Assembly: GCA_030147845.1 (NCBI GenBank)
Contig: JASBUN010000006.1
Location: forward strand, 1-43,583
Length of the DNA stretch: 43,583 bases
Direction: 5' to 3'
Source: Gammaproteobacteria bacterium
GTDB taxonomy: Bacteria > Pseudomonadota > Gammaproteobacteria > JASBUN01
Below are positions 7,081 through 15,333 of this stretch, piece after piece; position 1 is the first letter of the stretch, and every line of letters starts with the position of its first letter. The position numbers and the translations under genes were made by a program. The notes beneath the pieces were generated by a model. It was not told the DNA's origin. It did not search any database and worked only from the letters and a program-made list of their open reading frames with translations.

Positions 7081-9213
7081 CTATAACGAATTACCAGACC
7101 ACAGGAGAGGCTGGTCGGAGGCAGCGGTATTGTCCACCGTTTCCCGCTTTGCTCCCAATAGCTGCGAAAACTGTTCGGAAGGTACCGGCTTGCCGAGTAA
7201 GTACCCCTGCACCTGGTTGCAACCCAGGTCGTTCAATATCGCCAATTGACGCTGTGTTTCCACGCCTTCGGCGACCACTTCCATGTTCAATGCGCGCGAA
7301 AGCGCAATGATTGCGGCGACGATGGCCTGATCCTGATCGCCTCCTCTGTCCAGCCCCTGAACGAAAGACATATCCACTTTGAGTTGCTGCACGTGAAATT
7401 GCCTCAGGTAACTGAGACTTGAATATCCTGTGCCGAAATCGTCAATTGCAATTTGAAAGCCCATGTCTTGAAATTTTTGCAGTGTGGCGACATTGGCCTC
7501 AGCATTTTCCATCACCACGCTTTCCGTGATCTCAAACATAAACAGTGAAGGCGCCAGACCATAGCCTGATATCAAGTTCAGAATGTCTTGCGCAAGGTTG
7601 GCCTGGCGAAACTGTTGCGGCGACAAATTGATGGCAATTTTGATGGGAGTTCTGTTTTCTTCCCTCCATATACACAATTGACGGCATGCTGCTTCCAATA
7701 CCCAGTCGCCAATTTCGGAAATGAGCCCGGAATTCTCTGCGATGGGAATGAATTCGGCAGGCGAGATGTTTCCAAATTCCGGGTGGTTCCAGCGCAATAG
7801 CACTTCCGCGCCTACCAAGCGTCGGTCTTTGCCGTTGAATTTCGGCTGAAAGTAAAGACTGAGTTGCTCGCTGCCGATGGCCTCGCGTAAACCTGCCTGG
7901 ATTTGCAAGGTACGCAGTGAATTGACGTTCATGGACGGCTTGAAAAACCGATAACTATTGCGCCCACTTTGCTTAGTTTCATACATCGCGGCATCTGCAT
8001 TGGCGAGAAGCATGTCTACCGTATCGCCGTCCTGAGGAAAAACCGCTATGCCGATGCTGGAGGTTACACTAAGACTTATATCGGAAATCTCGCATGGACT
8101 GCCGACGTGAGCCAGTAGCTTCAGACAAACCATCGCCAGGTCATTCGGTTCTTTAACGTCTTCAATCAGGATGACGAATTCATCGCCGCCCATACGCGCC
8201 ACCATATCTTCTTCACGCAGTTGCGCCTGAATGCGTTGAGTCACCTCTTTGAGTAAGTCGTCACCTACGGCATGTCCGAGCGAATCATTGACCGCTTTGA
8301 ATCCGTCCAGATCGAGAAATAATACACCGCAATGGTGGTGGCTTCTGCGTGCAGCATGGATGGCATGCTGTAGACGGTCAACAAACAGTCTGCGATTGGG
8401 TAGGTCGGTTAAGGCATCGTGGGTAGCTTGATATAGTAGTTGCTCGTTTGCCTCCTGCAACGAATAGGCGAGTTTTCCCGTGGCGGACTCCATGCGCGCA
8501 TCCAAGATAGACAGGATCAGCGTAATGGTCATTATTGCCAGGGTTGTACCGGTGATACCCATGGCCATCCATGTGTGGTTAATATCTGTTGCCGCTAGGC
8601 ACACGCTGCCCGGTGCGAACACCGCAGCAGCCATGCCGGTGTAGTGCATCCCGGTGATCGCCAGGCCCATGACCAAGGCGGCTCCCAGCCGACTCAACAT
8701 TTCAAACCTGCGCGATCCGCGGCGTAAGTGAAATGCGATCCACAAGGCTGCTATAGATGCAGCTATGGCAATGGCGATGGATGCCGCAAAAACCCAGGGG
8801 ATGTAGGTGATGCTTGGCTGCATTTGCATTGCGGCCATGCCGGTGTAATGCATGGCGGCAATACCGATGCCCATAATCAGGCCGCTAATAACAAGTCGAG
8901 AAGTAGAGAGCTGTGATCCCGTCACCGTATGAAGAACCAGTAATGATACCGCTATGGCGATGATCATCGACAGCAAGGTGATGGGTAGGCTATATCCAAG
9001 TGAAATGGGCATGGAAAGTGCCAGCATGCCGATGAAATGCATCGACCAGATACCGATCCCTAGTGCAACGGCACCTCCGGCAAGCCATATGCGGCGATAT
9101 TTTACCGTCTCAAGTGTGCCAATGCGGCGCGCCAAGTCGAGTGCCGTATAGGATGCCAGGCACGCGACGGCGATGGACAGCAAGACTAGAACGGGGTTGT
9201 AGTGGCCAGCCAT
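7081..9213 (-). CDS. MHYT-GGDEF-EAL membrane c-di-GMP signalling protein
   Basis: 710 residues from ATG 9213 (MAGHYNPVLVLLS); a longer frame starts 40 codons upstream but runs into non-homologous sequence. The N-terminal integral-membrane MHYT sensor has three motif copies (SMHFIGM about 58, AMHYTGM about 120, GMHYTGM about 188) over about seven hydrophobic helices. GGDEF is intact at 342-346, and the inhibitory I-site RxxD (REED) sits five residues upstream. The EAL domain has the variant EVL at 470-472 but keeps FQPK, EITES, DDFGTGYSSLSYL, KVD and EGVET. Both diguanylate cyclase and c-di-GMP phosphodiesterase activity are therefore possible. The MHYT domain is proposed to sense O2, CO or NO through copper. 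Confidence 0.92.
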   Translation of the reverse strand: MAGHYNPVLVLLSIAVACLASYTALDLARRIGTLETVKYRRIWLAGGAVALGIGIWSMHFIGMLALSMPISLGYSLPITLLSMIIAIAVSLLVLHTVTGSQLSTSRLVISGLIMGIGIAAMHYTGMAAMQMQPSITYIPWVFAASIAIAIAASIAALWIAFHLRRGSRRFEMLSRLGAALVMGLAITGMHYTGMAAAVFAPGSVCLAATDINHTWMAMGITGTTLAIMTITLILSILDARMESATGKLAYSLQEANEQLLYQATHDALTDLPNRRLFVDRLQHAIHAARRSHHHCGVLFLDLDGFKAVNDSLGHAVGDDLLKEVTQRIQAQLREEDMVARMGGDEFVILIEDVKEPNDLAMVCLKLLAHVGSPCEISDISLSVTSSIGIAVFPQDGDTVDMLLANADAAMYETKQSGRNSYRFFKPSMNVNSLRTLQIQAGLREAIGSEQLSLYFQPKFNGKDRRLVGAEVLLRWNHPEFGNISPAEFIPIAENSGLISEIGDWVLEAACRQLCIWREENRTPIKIAINLSPQQFRQANLAQDILNLISGYGLAPSLFMFEITESVVMENAEANVATLQKFQDMGFQIAIDDFGTGYSSLSYLRQFHVQQLKVDMSFVQGLDRGGDQDQAIVAAIIALSRALNMEVVAEGVETQRQLAILNDLGCNQVQGYLLGKPVPSEQFSQLLGAKRETVDNTAASDQPLLWSGNSL

Positions 9214-9487
9214 TTGGATGCTCTTTATGCCTCTATTCGCGATATGCAGCTGAAAAAATAGCTGGTTTTTGTCGCCATCCAGGGCTGGCGAGCGACGCAG
9301 AACCACGCCGCAGGCCATATCGAAAATTCCCACGCTAGTTTTTGAGGACGCGTTCTTTGAGGCAGGTTAATACAGTCAGGTCGTTTTACCCGTAGGCGCC
9401 CTCGTTGGGCATAGTGATCGGCTGGAAGACAGGTTACTTGAAGGCAATTTACGCAAAAATTTTCAATTCGGCCGTCAAACGCGGTGG
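9214..9487. other. Non-coding spacer between the MHYT gene and the IS relic
   Basis: Open frames crossing this segment on the minus strand join the IS relic to the MHYT gene but match neither family here. It should hold the promoter of the MHYT gene. No firm -35/-10 pair was identified. Confidence 0.35.
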
Positions 9488-9735
9488 CATGCTGTTTGAG
9501 CCCCCGAGTAAAGCCCTCGCTCGTGAACTGGCTACCCTGGCCGATATCGAAGATCCCCCGGGTGCCGCGTGTATCGATGGCCGCGTCTAACGCGTCGATG
9601 CAAAAGCGCGCATCCCGTGTGTTGGACACTCGCCAAGACAGTGCATAGCGTGAACGCCGGTCCAGGACGGCTGCCCGATGCACAAAGCCCCTGGCCATCG
9701 GGATATAGGACATGTCGGTCGCCCATGCCGGCTGT
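9488..9735 (-). pseudogene. Relic of an IS3-family orfB related to the element at 1-1261
   Basis: The minus strand encodes [34 protein letters not shown] and [11 protein letters not shown]. This is colinear with residues about 117-195 of the OrfB at 48-872 ([25 protein letters not shown]). Similarity begins and ends abruptly at both sides and no inverted repeats remain. The second catalytic Asp is replaced (DIGQGSQF for NTDQGSQF), so even this core is inactive. Confidence 0.88.
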
Positions 9736-9954
9736 CTGCGCGGTGGGGCCTACTTGTGTGAATGGCCGCTGGATTTGATCAAAATGAGCGTTTATTCTTC
9801 TCCATTCCCCAACGAAAATGCAGACGCGAGTTACAGCATCGATGTCTAGATTGCATCGCCGTTGATACGCGCAGGCAACCGGGTGACGCTGTTCCTTTTC
9901 TGCTTTTACGATATAAACTCTCGCCATATTTATCATCGCAATGAGGACAACCTA

Positions 9955-10371
9955 TTGGCATCCAATCAAGCACGGGCCTACTTCGCGCTGAGTGGTTATC
10001 ACTTCAATCCAGATGACATCACTCGCCTGCTCGGTATACAACCCACCTCGATCAATGCCGCTGGTGCAAACAGCGCATTGGACAAGCCTGTGATCAGTTC
10101 GTGGGAGTTATCGACGGACACGGTCACTGATGACGTAGACGTTTACGACCTGACTCGAAATCTCATCAAGCAAGTGGAACCGGCCAAGGAAAAGATCCTG
10201 CAGGTGATTAAAAGCCACAATTTGTCTCCCAGAATCGGGCTGGTTCTGGTTTTGTCAATTGATAAAAATGAATCAGCACCCGATGTTGGCTTTGGCGCCA
10301 GAGCGATCCGTTTTCTTGCCGATATTGGCGCTTTTATCGATGTGAATTACCAGCTTTCTGAGCGTATTTGA
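9955..10371 (+). CDS. DUF4279 domain protein
   Basis: 138 residues from a TTG start at 9955. That start has GAGGA seven bases upstream; the frame is open farther upstream, but the extra residues do not look coding. The beginning ARAYFALSGYHFNPDDITRL, followed by LGIQPT, is the hallmark of DUF4279. The end (FLADIGAFIDVNYQLSERI) also fits that family, whose role is unknown and which is often found in accessory regions and toxin-immunity neighbourhoods. Nothing next to it suggests a toxin; it sits alone between an IS relic and the apr locus. A hairpin at 10430-10454 follows. Confidence 0.78.
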   Translation: MASNQARAYFALSGYHFNPDDITRLLGIQPTSINAAGANSALDKPVISSWELSTDTVTDDVDVYDLTRNLIKQVEPAKEKILQVIKSHNLSPRIGLVLVLSIDKNESAPDVGFGARAIRFLADIGAFIDVNYQLSERI

Positions 10372-10429
10372 GGTATTGCAACAAGACTCGCAAGGAACGA
10401 TTTCCGGACGAGATGGCTACAGTGTTCTG

Positions 10430-10454
10430 AGCCGCTTCGGGTTTTGAAGCGGCT
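10430..10454 (+). terminator. Perfect 9-bp hairpin downstream of the DUF4279 gene
   Basis: AGCCGCTTC and GAAGCGGCT pair perfectly around a 7-base loop, 59 bases after the DUF4279 stop codon. There is no T-tract, so it is at best a weak or factor-assisted terminator. Confidence 0.45.
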
Positions 10455-11046
10455 ATACTCCGAAGGAGAAATCGGCCGGCGCGCCTAAGTGTGTTTGTAC
10501 TCGCGACCACAAATGGCGGCGACTACCGCTTCATCTAATCCCCATAGGCGGTGTACAGCGCCTGCTGTCAGCGGTTAAGGCTCCGACATGCGAACTACCG
10601 GAGCAGGCTCGCGCAAGCCATCGATTTTCCGGGTTCGTCAATTCGTTGACGACGTATTTTTGTGCCCGCTCGCATATTTTTATACATATATAATAATAAT
10701 ATATGCAAGATTTGCTGCTGTTCCATTGTAAGCAGCCCACAAAAATCCTATAGTTGCGCCAGTCTGATGAGGGTCAAAAATCTCAACACCAACGACATGA
10801 TCCACGCCAGCCGTAGGTTGGCCGGTCTGACGGTGGGCACCGAAGAATAGTAGTAGATTGGCAGTCTGAGTGACGAAGGATTGAAGACGCCACCTACTTC
10901 GGCCAAATAGCTATCTCTCATCGTAGTGTAGTTACCCTAGGGCTTATAGGCTGGGCAATTTCGTTCATACTTAGTGGTTTGTTTATACTCGCCGGTGAGC
11001 TGATTCTAAGGGTACACTGGCGACTAAAATACTTGAGGATTACCAA
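10455..11046. other. Long non-coding region upstream of aprM
   Basis: About 590 bases without a supportable gene. It contains an AT-repeat stretch near 10680-10705 (TATACATATATAATAATAATA) and a TATACT hexamer at 10984-10989, a possible -10 box for the apr operon with only a poor -35 (TTCGTT near 10960). The aprM ribosome site GAGGA is at 11035-11039. Confidence 0.4.
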
Positions 11047-11898
11047 ATGTTCATGAGCAATCCCTTTTCGGAGCTTTCCGCGTCCATATCACCCGCGATT
11101 ATGCAGGGGTATATCGTCTTGATGATCCTGCTGGTAATCGGCGGGACGATACTCGACATGATTCATAAGAAAAGCGCCCAGTACTTTTTCGAAAATGCCG
11201 AAAAGGCGAAGAAAAGCGCAAAACGTACAGTGGGTACCGGCGAAAAAGCATCGATTGCAATTAAAGTGCTGGCCAACGAAGTGCTGACATCTGGCGAGTT
11301 CCAGAATACACGACGCAGGCTTTCGCATCTTTTGACCATGTACGGCTTCGTCATATTCGTTGTCACTACCGCCATCATGATCTTTGGTTATCCAACGCCG
11401 GCGACGCCGACTCCCACCATCCTGCCGGAGCTCTGGCATATCGGCGCGCTGATGCTTTGCGTTGGTGGATATTGGTTCTGGTTCTTTATCCGCGTTGATG
11501 TATCTGCGGAAGGCCTGCCGTGGTATCGCTTCGAACGAGCTGATCTGTTTATTCTGTCGCTGTTGACAACTGCGACGTTCGCATTGCTTTGGTCCTTTAC
11601 GCAGTCGAACGGAATTGCCGGGTGGTCAACCCTGTTCCTCGTTTTGTTCATCGCTTCAAGCACGACACTTTTCGGCACTGTGCTGTGGTCGAAGTTCGCA
11701 CATATGTTCTTCAAGCCCGCCGCTGCTTTTCAGAAACGTGTTACCAGAGCTGATGGGTCGAGAGAGAATTTACCCGGCGACTACGATTTGACGGATCCCG
11801 CAGTGCAAGCCAAATTCCCGGATATCCCCGAATACATGGGCAAGAACCCGGCCTACATGGGACACGGTATCAAGCGTGAGTCAGCAAACCATTACTAA
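11047..11898 (+). CDS. aprM: AprM, membrane anchor of APS reductase
   Basis: 283 residues, ATG at 11047 with GAGGA seven bases upstream. There are about five hydrophobic helices: near 20-37 (MQGYIVLMILLVIGG), 98-114, 130-149 (HIGALMLCVGGYWFWFFI), 166-184 and 192-215. Histidines H94, H131 and H219 lie at or near helix ends and could ligate haem b, as in NarI/QmoC-like proteins, although this is inferred. AprM is found directly upstream of aprBA in many sulfur-oxidising bacteria, where it is thought to link APS reductase to the quinone pool. The gene is followed after 38 bases by aprB in the same direction. The tail (NLPGDYDLTDPAVQAKFPDI) is soluble and probably cytoplasmic. Confidence 0.88.
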   Translation: MFMSNPFSELSASISPAIMQGYIVLMILLVIGGTILDMIHKKSAQYFFENAEKAKKSAKRTVGTGEKASIAIKVLANEVLTSGEFQNTRRRLSHLLTMYGFVIFVVTTAIMIFGYPTPATPTPTILPELWHIGALMLCVGGYWFWFFIRVDVSAEGLPWYRFERADLFILSLLTTATFALLWSFTQSNGIAGWSTLFLVLFIASSTTLFGTVLWSKFAHMFFKPAAAFQKRVTRADGSRENLPGDYDLTDPAVQAKFPDIPEYMGKNPAYMGHGIKRESANHY

Positions 11899-11936
11899 CA
11901 CCAATTTAACTTTTACTTAGGTAAAGGGAGAAGTTT

Positions 11937-12419
11937 ATGCCAACTTTTGTATATATGACTCGTTGTGATGGTTGCGGACAATGCGTTGATATCTGCCCAT
12001 CGGACATCATGCACATTGATAAAACTCTTCGACGTGCTTACAACATTGAGCCCAATATGTGCTGGGAGTGCTACTCCTGCGTTAAAGCCTGTCCTCACCA
12101 CGCCATTGATGTGCGTGGTTATGCCGATTTTGCACCACTGGGCCACTCGGTACGTGTGCATCGTGATGAAGAAAAAGGCACGATTGCTTGGCGCATTAAG
12201 TTCCGCAACGGTAAAAAAGACATGGAGCTGTTAGCGCCTATCACGACAAAACCGTGGGGCACGGCGATTCCCAAACTCGCAGACCAGCCCGCTCCAAGTC
12301 AGGCAGTGCGTGACAGCGAGCTATTGTTTAACGAGCCTAAGTATATCCGCCTTGATGACGGGAATTTGCATACGCTGAAATCAGCTGGCTTGAAACTTAA
12401 AGCAGGGGTGTACTACTGA
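11937..12419 (+). CDS. aprB: APS reductase beta subunit, 2x[4Fe-4S] protein
   Basis: 160 residues, ATG 11937 with GGGAG six bases upstream. Two ferredoxin-type cluster motifs are complete: C10-x2-C13-x2-C16-x3-C20 (CDGCGQCVDICP) and C42-x2-C45-x2-C48-x3-C52 (CWECYSCVKACP). The C-terminal tail (about 85-160), with LLAPITTKPWGT and ending LKLKAGVYY, matches the arm that wraps around AprA in known structures. The protein carries electrons between the FAD of AprA and AprM. The stop overlaps the aprA start (TGATG), so the two subunits are translationally coupled. Confidence 0.96.
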   Translation: MPTFVYMTRCDGCGQCVDICPSDIMHIDKTLRRAYNIEPNMCWECYSCVKACPHHAIDVRGYADFAPLGHSVRVHRDEEKGTIAWRIKFRNGKKDMELLAPITTKPWGTAIPKLADQPAPSQAVRDSELLFNEPKYIRLDDGNLHTLKSAGLKLKAGVYY

Positions 12420-14284
12420 TGGGCTACAAGACAATTATTGAAGATGACATCGATATTCTGGTAGCAGGTGCCGGCCTTGGCGGCACGGGCGCTGCATTCG
12501 AAGCCAGGTATTGGGGCAAGAACAAGAAAATCGTTATTGCCGAAAAAGCAAACATTGATCGTTCCGGCGCGGTGGCCCAGGGCCTATATGCGATCAACTG
12601 CTACATGGGTACACGCTTCGGCGAAAACAATCCGGAAGATCACGTCCGTTATGCGCGTATGGATCTGATGGGTATGGTGCGTGAGGATTTGGCCTTTGAT
12701 ATGGCGCGCCACGTTGACTCCACTGTGCATCAGTTTGAAGAGTGGGGCCTGCCGCTGATGAGAAACCCCAAGACCGGGGCCTACATGCGGGAAGGGCGTT
12801 GGCAGATTATGATTCACGGTGAATCATACAAGCCGATTGTTGCCGAAGCGGCGAAGAAATCAGCCGACAAGGTATTCAACCGTATCTGCGTGACCCATCT
12901 GCTGATGGATGATTCCAGAGAGAACCGTGTCGCGGGCGCTGTTGGTTTCAACGTTCGTACCGGCAACTATCACGTATTCAAGTCCAAGACCGTTATCTGT
13001 GGCGCCGGTGGCGCTTCCAACATCTTTAAGCCGCGCTCCGTCGGTGAAGGTGCGGGTCGAGTCTGGTATGCCCCATGGTCATCGGGATCTGCGTATGGTC
13101 TTATGATCGAAGCAGGCGCGAAGATGACGCAGATGGAAAACCGCATCGTGCTGGCCCGATTCAAGGATGGTTACGGCCCTGTCGGTGCCTACTTCCTGCA
13201 TCTCAAGACGTATACCCAAAATGGTCTGGGTGAAGAGTATGAATCCAAGTGGTTCCCGGCGCTGACCGAAATGGTTGGTAAGGAATACCTGGATACGGAA
13301 GGGCAGCACTTGTCCCACAAGCCCATACCGACCTGTTTACGTAACCACGCCTTTATCTCTGAGGTGAACGCCGGTCGCGGTCCGATTCACATGGTGACCA
13401 TGGAAGCCTTCCAGGATCCTCATCTTGAAGAGATCGGCTGGCATAACTTCCTCGGCATGACCGTTGGTCAGGCGGTGCTTTGGGCTTCCACGGACGTTGA
13501 TCCGAAATACGAGAACCCTGAATTGACGACTTCTGAGCCTTACGTCATGGGTTCACACGCCACGGGTTGTGGCGCATGGTGCTCAGGTCCTGAAGATGTT
13601 TCCCCTCCCGAGTACTACTGGGGTTATAACCGTATGACTACGGTTGAAGGCCTGTTTGGCGCGGGTGATGCGGTCGGCGGTACGCCACACGCATTCTCAT
13701 CGGGCTCTTTCACCGAAGGCCGTTTGGCAGCAAAAGCGGCGTGTAAATATATCGACGACGGTAAGGGCGAAGGTATTGTTGTTTCGGACAAGCAAATTGC
13801 CGATCTTAGAGAAAAGATCTATAAGCCACTCGAAACCTACAAAGTTTATAGTAACGAAGTGGTTGCCGGCTCGGTTAACCCCAATTTCATCAACCCACGG
13901 CAGGGTCTGGATCGTTTGCAGAAACTGATGGATGAGTACTGTGGTGGTTTTGGTGTTAACTACATGACCAATGAAAAACTTCTCCAAATCGGTCTTCGGA
14001 AGCTCAAAATGCTTGATGAAGACATGGCGAAGATTGCGGCCAGCGATATACACGAGCTGCTGCGTGCATGGGAGTTACATCACCGTGTCCGTACTTCTGA
14101 GAGTGTGTTCCAACATACTTTGTTCCGTAAGGAAACGCGCTGGCCTGGTTACTACTACCGTGGTGATGCGATGAAACTGGATGATGAAAACTGGCACGTG
14201 CTGACAGTTTCCCATCGTGATCGCAAAACAGGTGAGTACACTATGGAGAAAGCACCCCTTTATCATCTGGTAGCTGATGAATAG
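12419..14284 (+). CDS. aprA: APS reductase alpha subunit, FAD-binding
   Basis: 621 residues. The FAD Rossmann motif is at 17-24 (GAGLGGTG). Residues matching the active site of the Archaeoglobus fulgidus enzyme are present at consistent offsets: N60 (AINCYMG), R247 (LARFKDG), L260 and H380 (GSHATGCGAWCSGPED). The enzyme interconverts sulfite plus AMP and APS; with AprM next door and no qmo genes, the oxidative direction (sulfite to APS) is most likely. The start overlaps the aprB stop. A strong terminator follows at 14330-14365. The enzyme is cytoplasmic and membrane-associated through AprM. Length and motif set look complete and functional. Confidence 0.97.
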   Translation: MGYKTIIEDDIDILVAGAGLGGTGAAFEARYWGKNKKIVIAEKANIDRSGAVAQGLYAINCYMGTRFGENNPEDHVRYARMDLMGMVREDLAFDMARHVDSTVHQFEEWGLPLMRNPKTGAYMREGRWQIMIHGESYKPIVAEAAKKSADKVFNRICVTHLLMDDSRENRVAGAVGFNVRTGNYHVFKSKTVICGAGGASNIFKPRSVGEGAGRVWYAPWSSGSAYGLMIEAGAKMTQMENRIVLARFKDGYGPVGAYFLHLKTYTQNGLGEEYESKWFPALTEMVGKEYLDTEGQHLSHKPIPTCLRNHAFISEVNAGRGPIHMVTMEAFQDPHLEEIGWHNFLGMTVGQAVLWASTDVDPKYENPELTTSEPYVMGSHATGCGAWCSGPEDVSPPEYYWGYNRMTTVEGLFGAGDAVGGTPHAFSSGSFTEGRLAAKAACKYIDDGKGEGIVVSDKQIADLREKIYKPLETYKVYSNEVVAGSVNPNFINPRQGLDRLQKLMDEYCGGFGVNYMTNEKLLQIGLRKLKMLDEDMAKIAASDIHELLRAWELHHRVRTSESVFQHTLFRKETRWPGYYYRGDAMKLDDENWHVLTVSHRDRKTGEYTMEKAPLYHLVADE

Positions 14285-14329
14285 GGGATCGGCTGGGTAA
14301 AAATTAACGGTAGTTTTTACTTATCTTTA

Positions 14330-14365
14330 AAAAAGACCAGCATATTATTTGTTGGTCTTTTTTTT
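14330..14365 (+). terminator. Intrinsic terminator of aprMBA
   Basis: A 13-bp stem (AAAAAGACCAGCA with TGTTGGTCTTTTT, one G-T wobble) around a 7-base loop runs into a T8 tract, 46 bases after the aprA stop. It separates aprMBA from the accessory genes that follow. Confidence 0.85.
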
Positions 14366-14441
14366 CCATAGTTCATAAGTCGTGATGTTTATGCGGTCGA
14401 GAACTTTGCAAAATCGATATGCGTTTTAATTGAACCAGAGA

Positions 14442-14795
14442 ATGATGAATATTATTGAAAAAACAGATGAAGAGATTTTAGCCCTGGCGAACCCGATGTG
14501 GGCTGATCTGGTTAAATACTCGAATGAGCAAAACTACGGCGCTTTCACCCGTAATTTCGCCGCCGCCATGCTGATGGGCGCCAATGAAATCGAGATGGGT
14601 AAACAGTTTGCAAGAAGTGAACTAACAAAAAACCTGTCTACCGATTACGAATATATCGGCATGATACGCCGTGGTGAACATGTAACGGTTTTGTATAAAC
14701 AGAGACACACCAAGAAAGAAGGGGAGTGGCTGGGCAGACTGGTGCTGGGCTATGAGAAGGACAAGGTAAAAATCTTTGGTGCCACGCTGTTCTAA
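14442..14795 (+). CDS. Small NTF2-like protein of unknown function, first of the apr-linked set
   Basis: 117 residues from ATG 14442; ATG 14445 and a TTG at 14430 are alternatives, and the ribosome site is weak (AGAG). The N-terminal half is helical (DEEILALANPMWADLVKYS, then YGAFTRNFAAAML). The C-terminal half alternates strand-like stretches (YEYIGMIRRGEHVTVLYKQR, WLGRLVLGYEKDKVKIFG). This helix-then-curved-sheet order resembles SnoaL/NTF2-like small folds. I do not recognise a named family. No signal peptide, cysteine or membrane segment is seen. It lies between the apr terminator and a SlyD-like gene on the same strand, with 31 bases to the next start. No specific ligand or role is claimed. 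Confidence 0.75.
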   Translation: MMNIIEKTDEEILALANPMWADLVKYSNEQNYGAFTRNFAAAMLMGANEIEMGKQFARSELTKNLSTDYEYIGMIRRGEHVTVLYKQRHTKKEGEWLGRLVLGYEKDKVKIFGATLF

Positions 14796-14826
14796 AACGG
14801 AACTTCCGACACAGGCTACTCCGGTT

Positions 14827-15333
14827 ATGTCAGATACGATACAAAACGAAAAATTCGTTGAACTGAATTATAAGGTCATCGATCAAAAAACCGGAGACGT
14901 ACTGGTTACTGTTGATTATCCCCTGGGTTATGTTCATGGTGTGAATGATGTTTTGTCTGAGCACGTAACAAAACAACTGGATGGCAAGAAAGCCGGCGAT
15001 ATCATCGAAATACCGGTTGATACCAAATTGTTATATGGGGAGAGAGACGAATCGCTGGTGTTTACCGATCGTATCGAAAATGTGCCCGAAGAGTATCGAG
15101 AGATCGGCATGACCATTACGATGGAAAATGAAAAAGGTGAACCCAGAAACTTTATCGTTACCCGATTCGATGACAAGACATTAACCGTTGACGGTAATAA
15201 TCCACTTTGTGGCAGGGATGTGGTCTTCAGGCTGGAAGTTTTGACCGTACGCGAAGCGACCGATGAAGAAATCGACCTTGGCGGGGCGGTTGATGCCGAC
15301 CCGGACTTAAATGAAATTCTTAGTCGGGCATAA
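14827..15333 (+). CDS. SlyD-like FKBP-type peptidyl-prolyl isomerase
   Basis: 168 residues from ATG 14827. SlyD-type features occur in order: an N-terminal FKBP strand (FVELNYKVIDQKTGDVLV), YVHGVNDVLSEHVTKQLDGK, the insert-in-flap chaperone domain (VDTKLLYGERDESLVF to about residue 125), and the return strand LTVDGNNPLCGRDVVF followed by VLTVREATDEE. In standard SlyD the last motif is DGNHPLAG; here it is DGNNPLCG, which removes a conserved His and introduces a Cys. The His/Cys-rich metal-binding tail of E. coli SlyD is missing. It is a cytosolic folding helper, and its position after aprBA suggests a role in folding or cluster protection of APS reductase (inference). Its TAA directly precedes the ATG of the TPR gene. 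Confidence 0.85.
   Translation: MSDTIQNEKFVELNYKVIDQKTGDVLVTVDYPLGYVHGVNDVLSEHVTKQLDGKKAGDIIEIPVDTKLLYGERDESLVFTDRIENVPEEYREIGMTITMENEKGEPRNFIVTRFDDKTLTVDGNNPLCGRDVVFRLEVLTVREATDEEIDLGGAVDADPDLNEILSRA

Noticed and set aside
9225..9713. 162-codon minus-strand ORF joining the IS relic to the MHYT gene upstream region
   Set aside because: Only the first 75 codons resemble transposase; the rest matches nothing and overlaps the alternative start of the MHYT gene.
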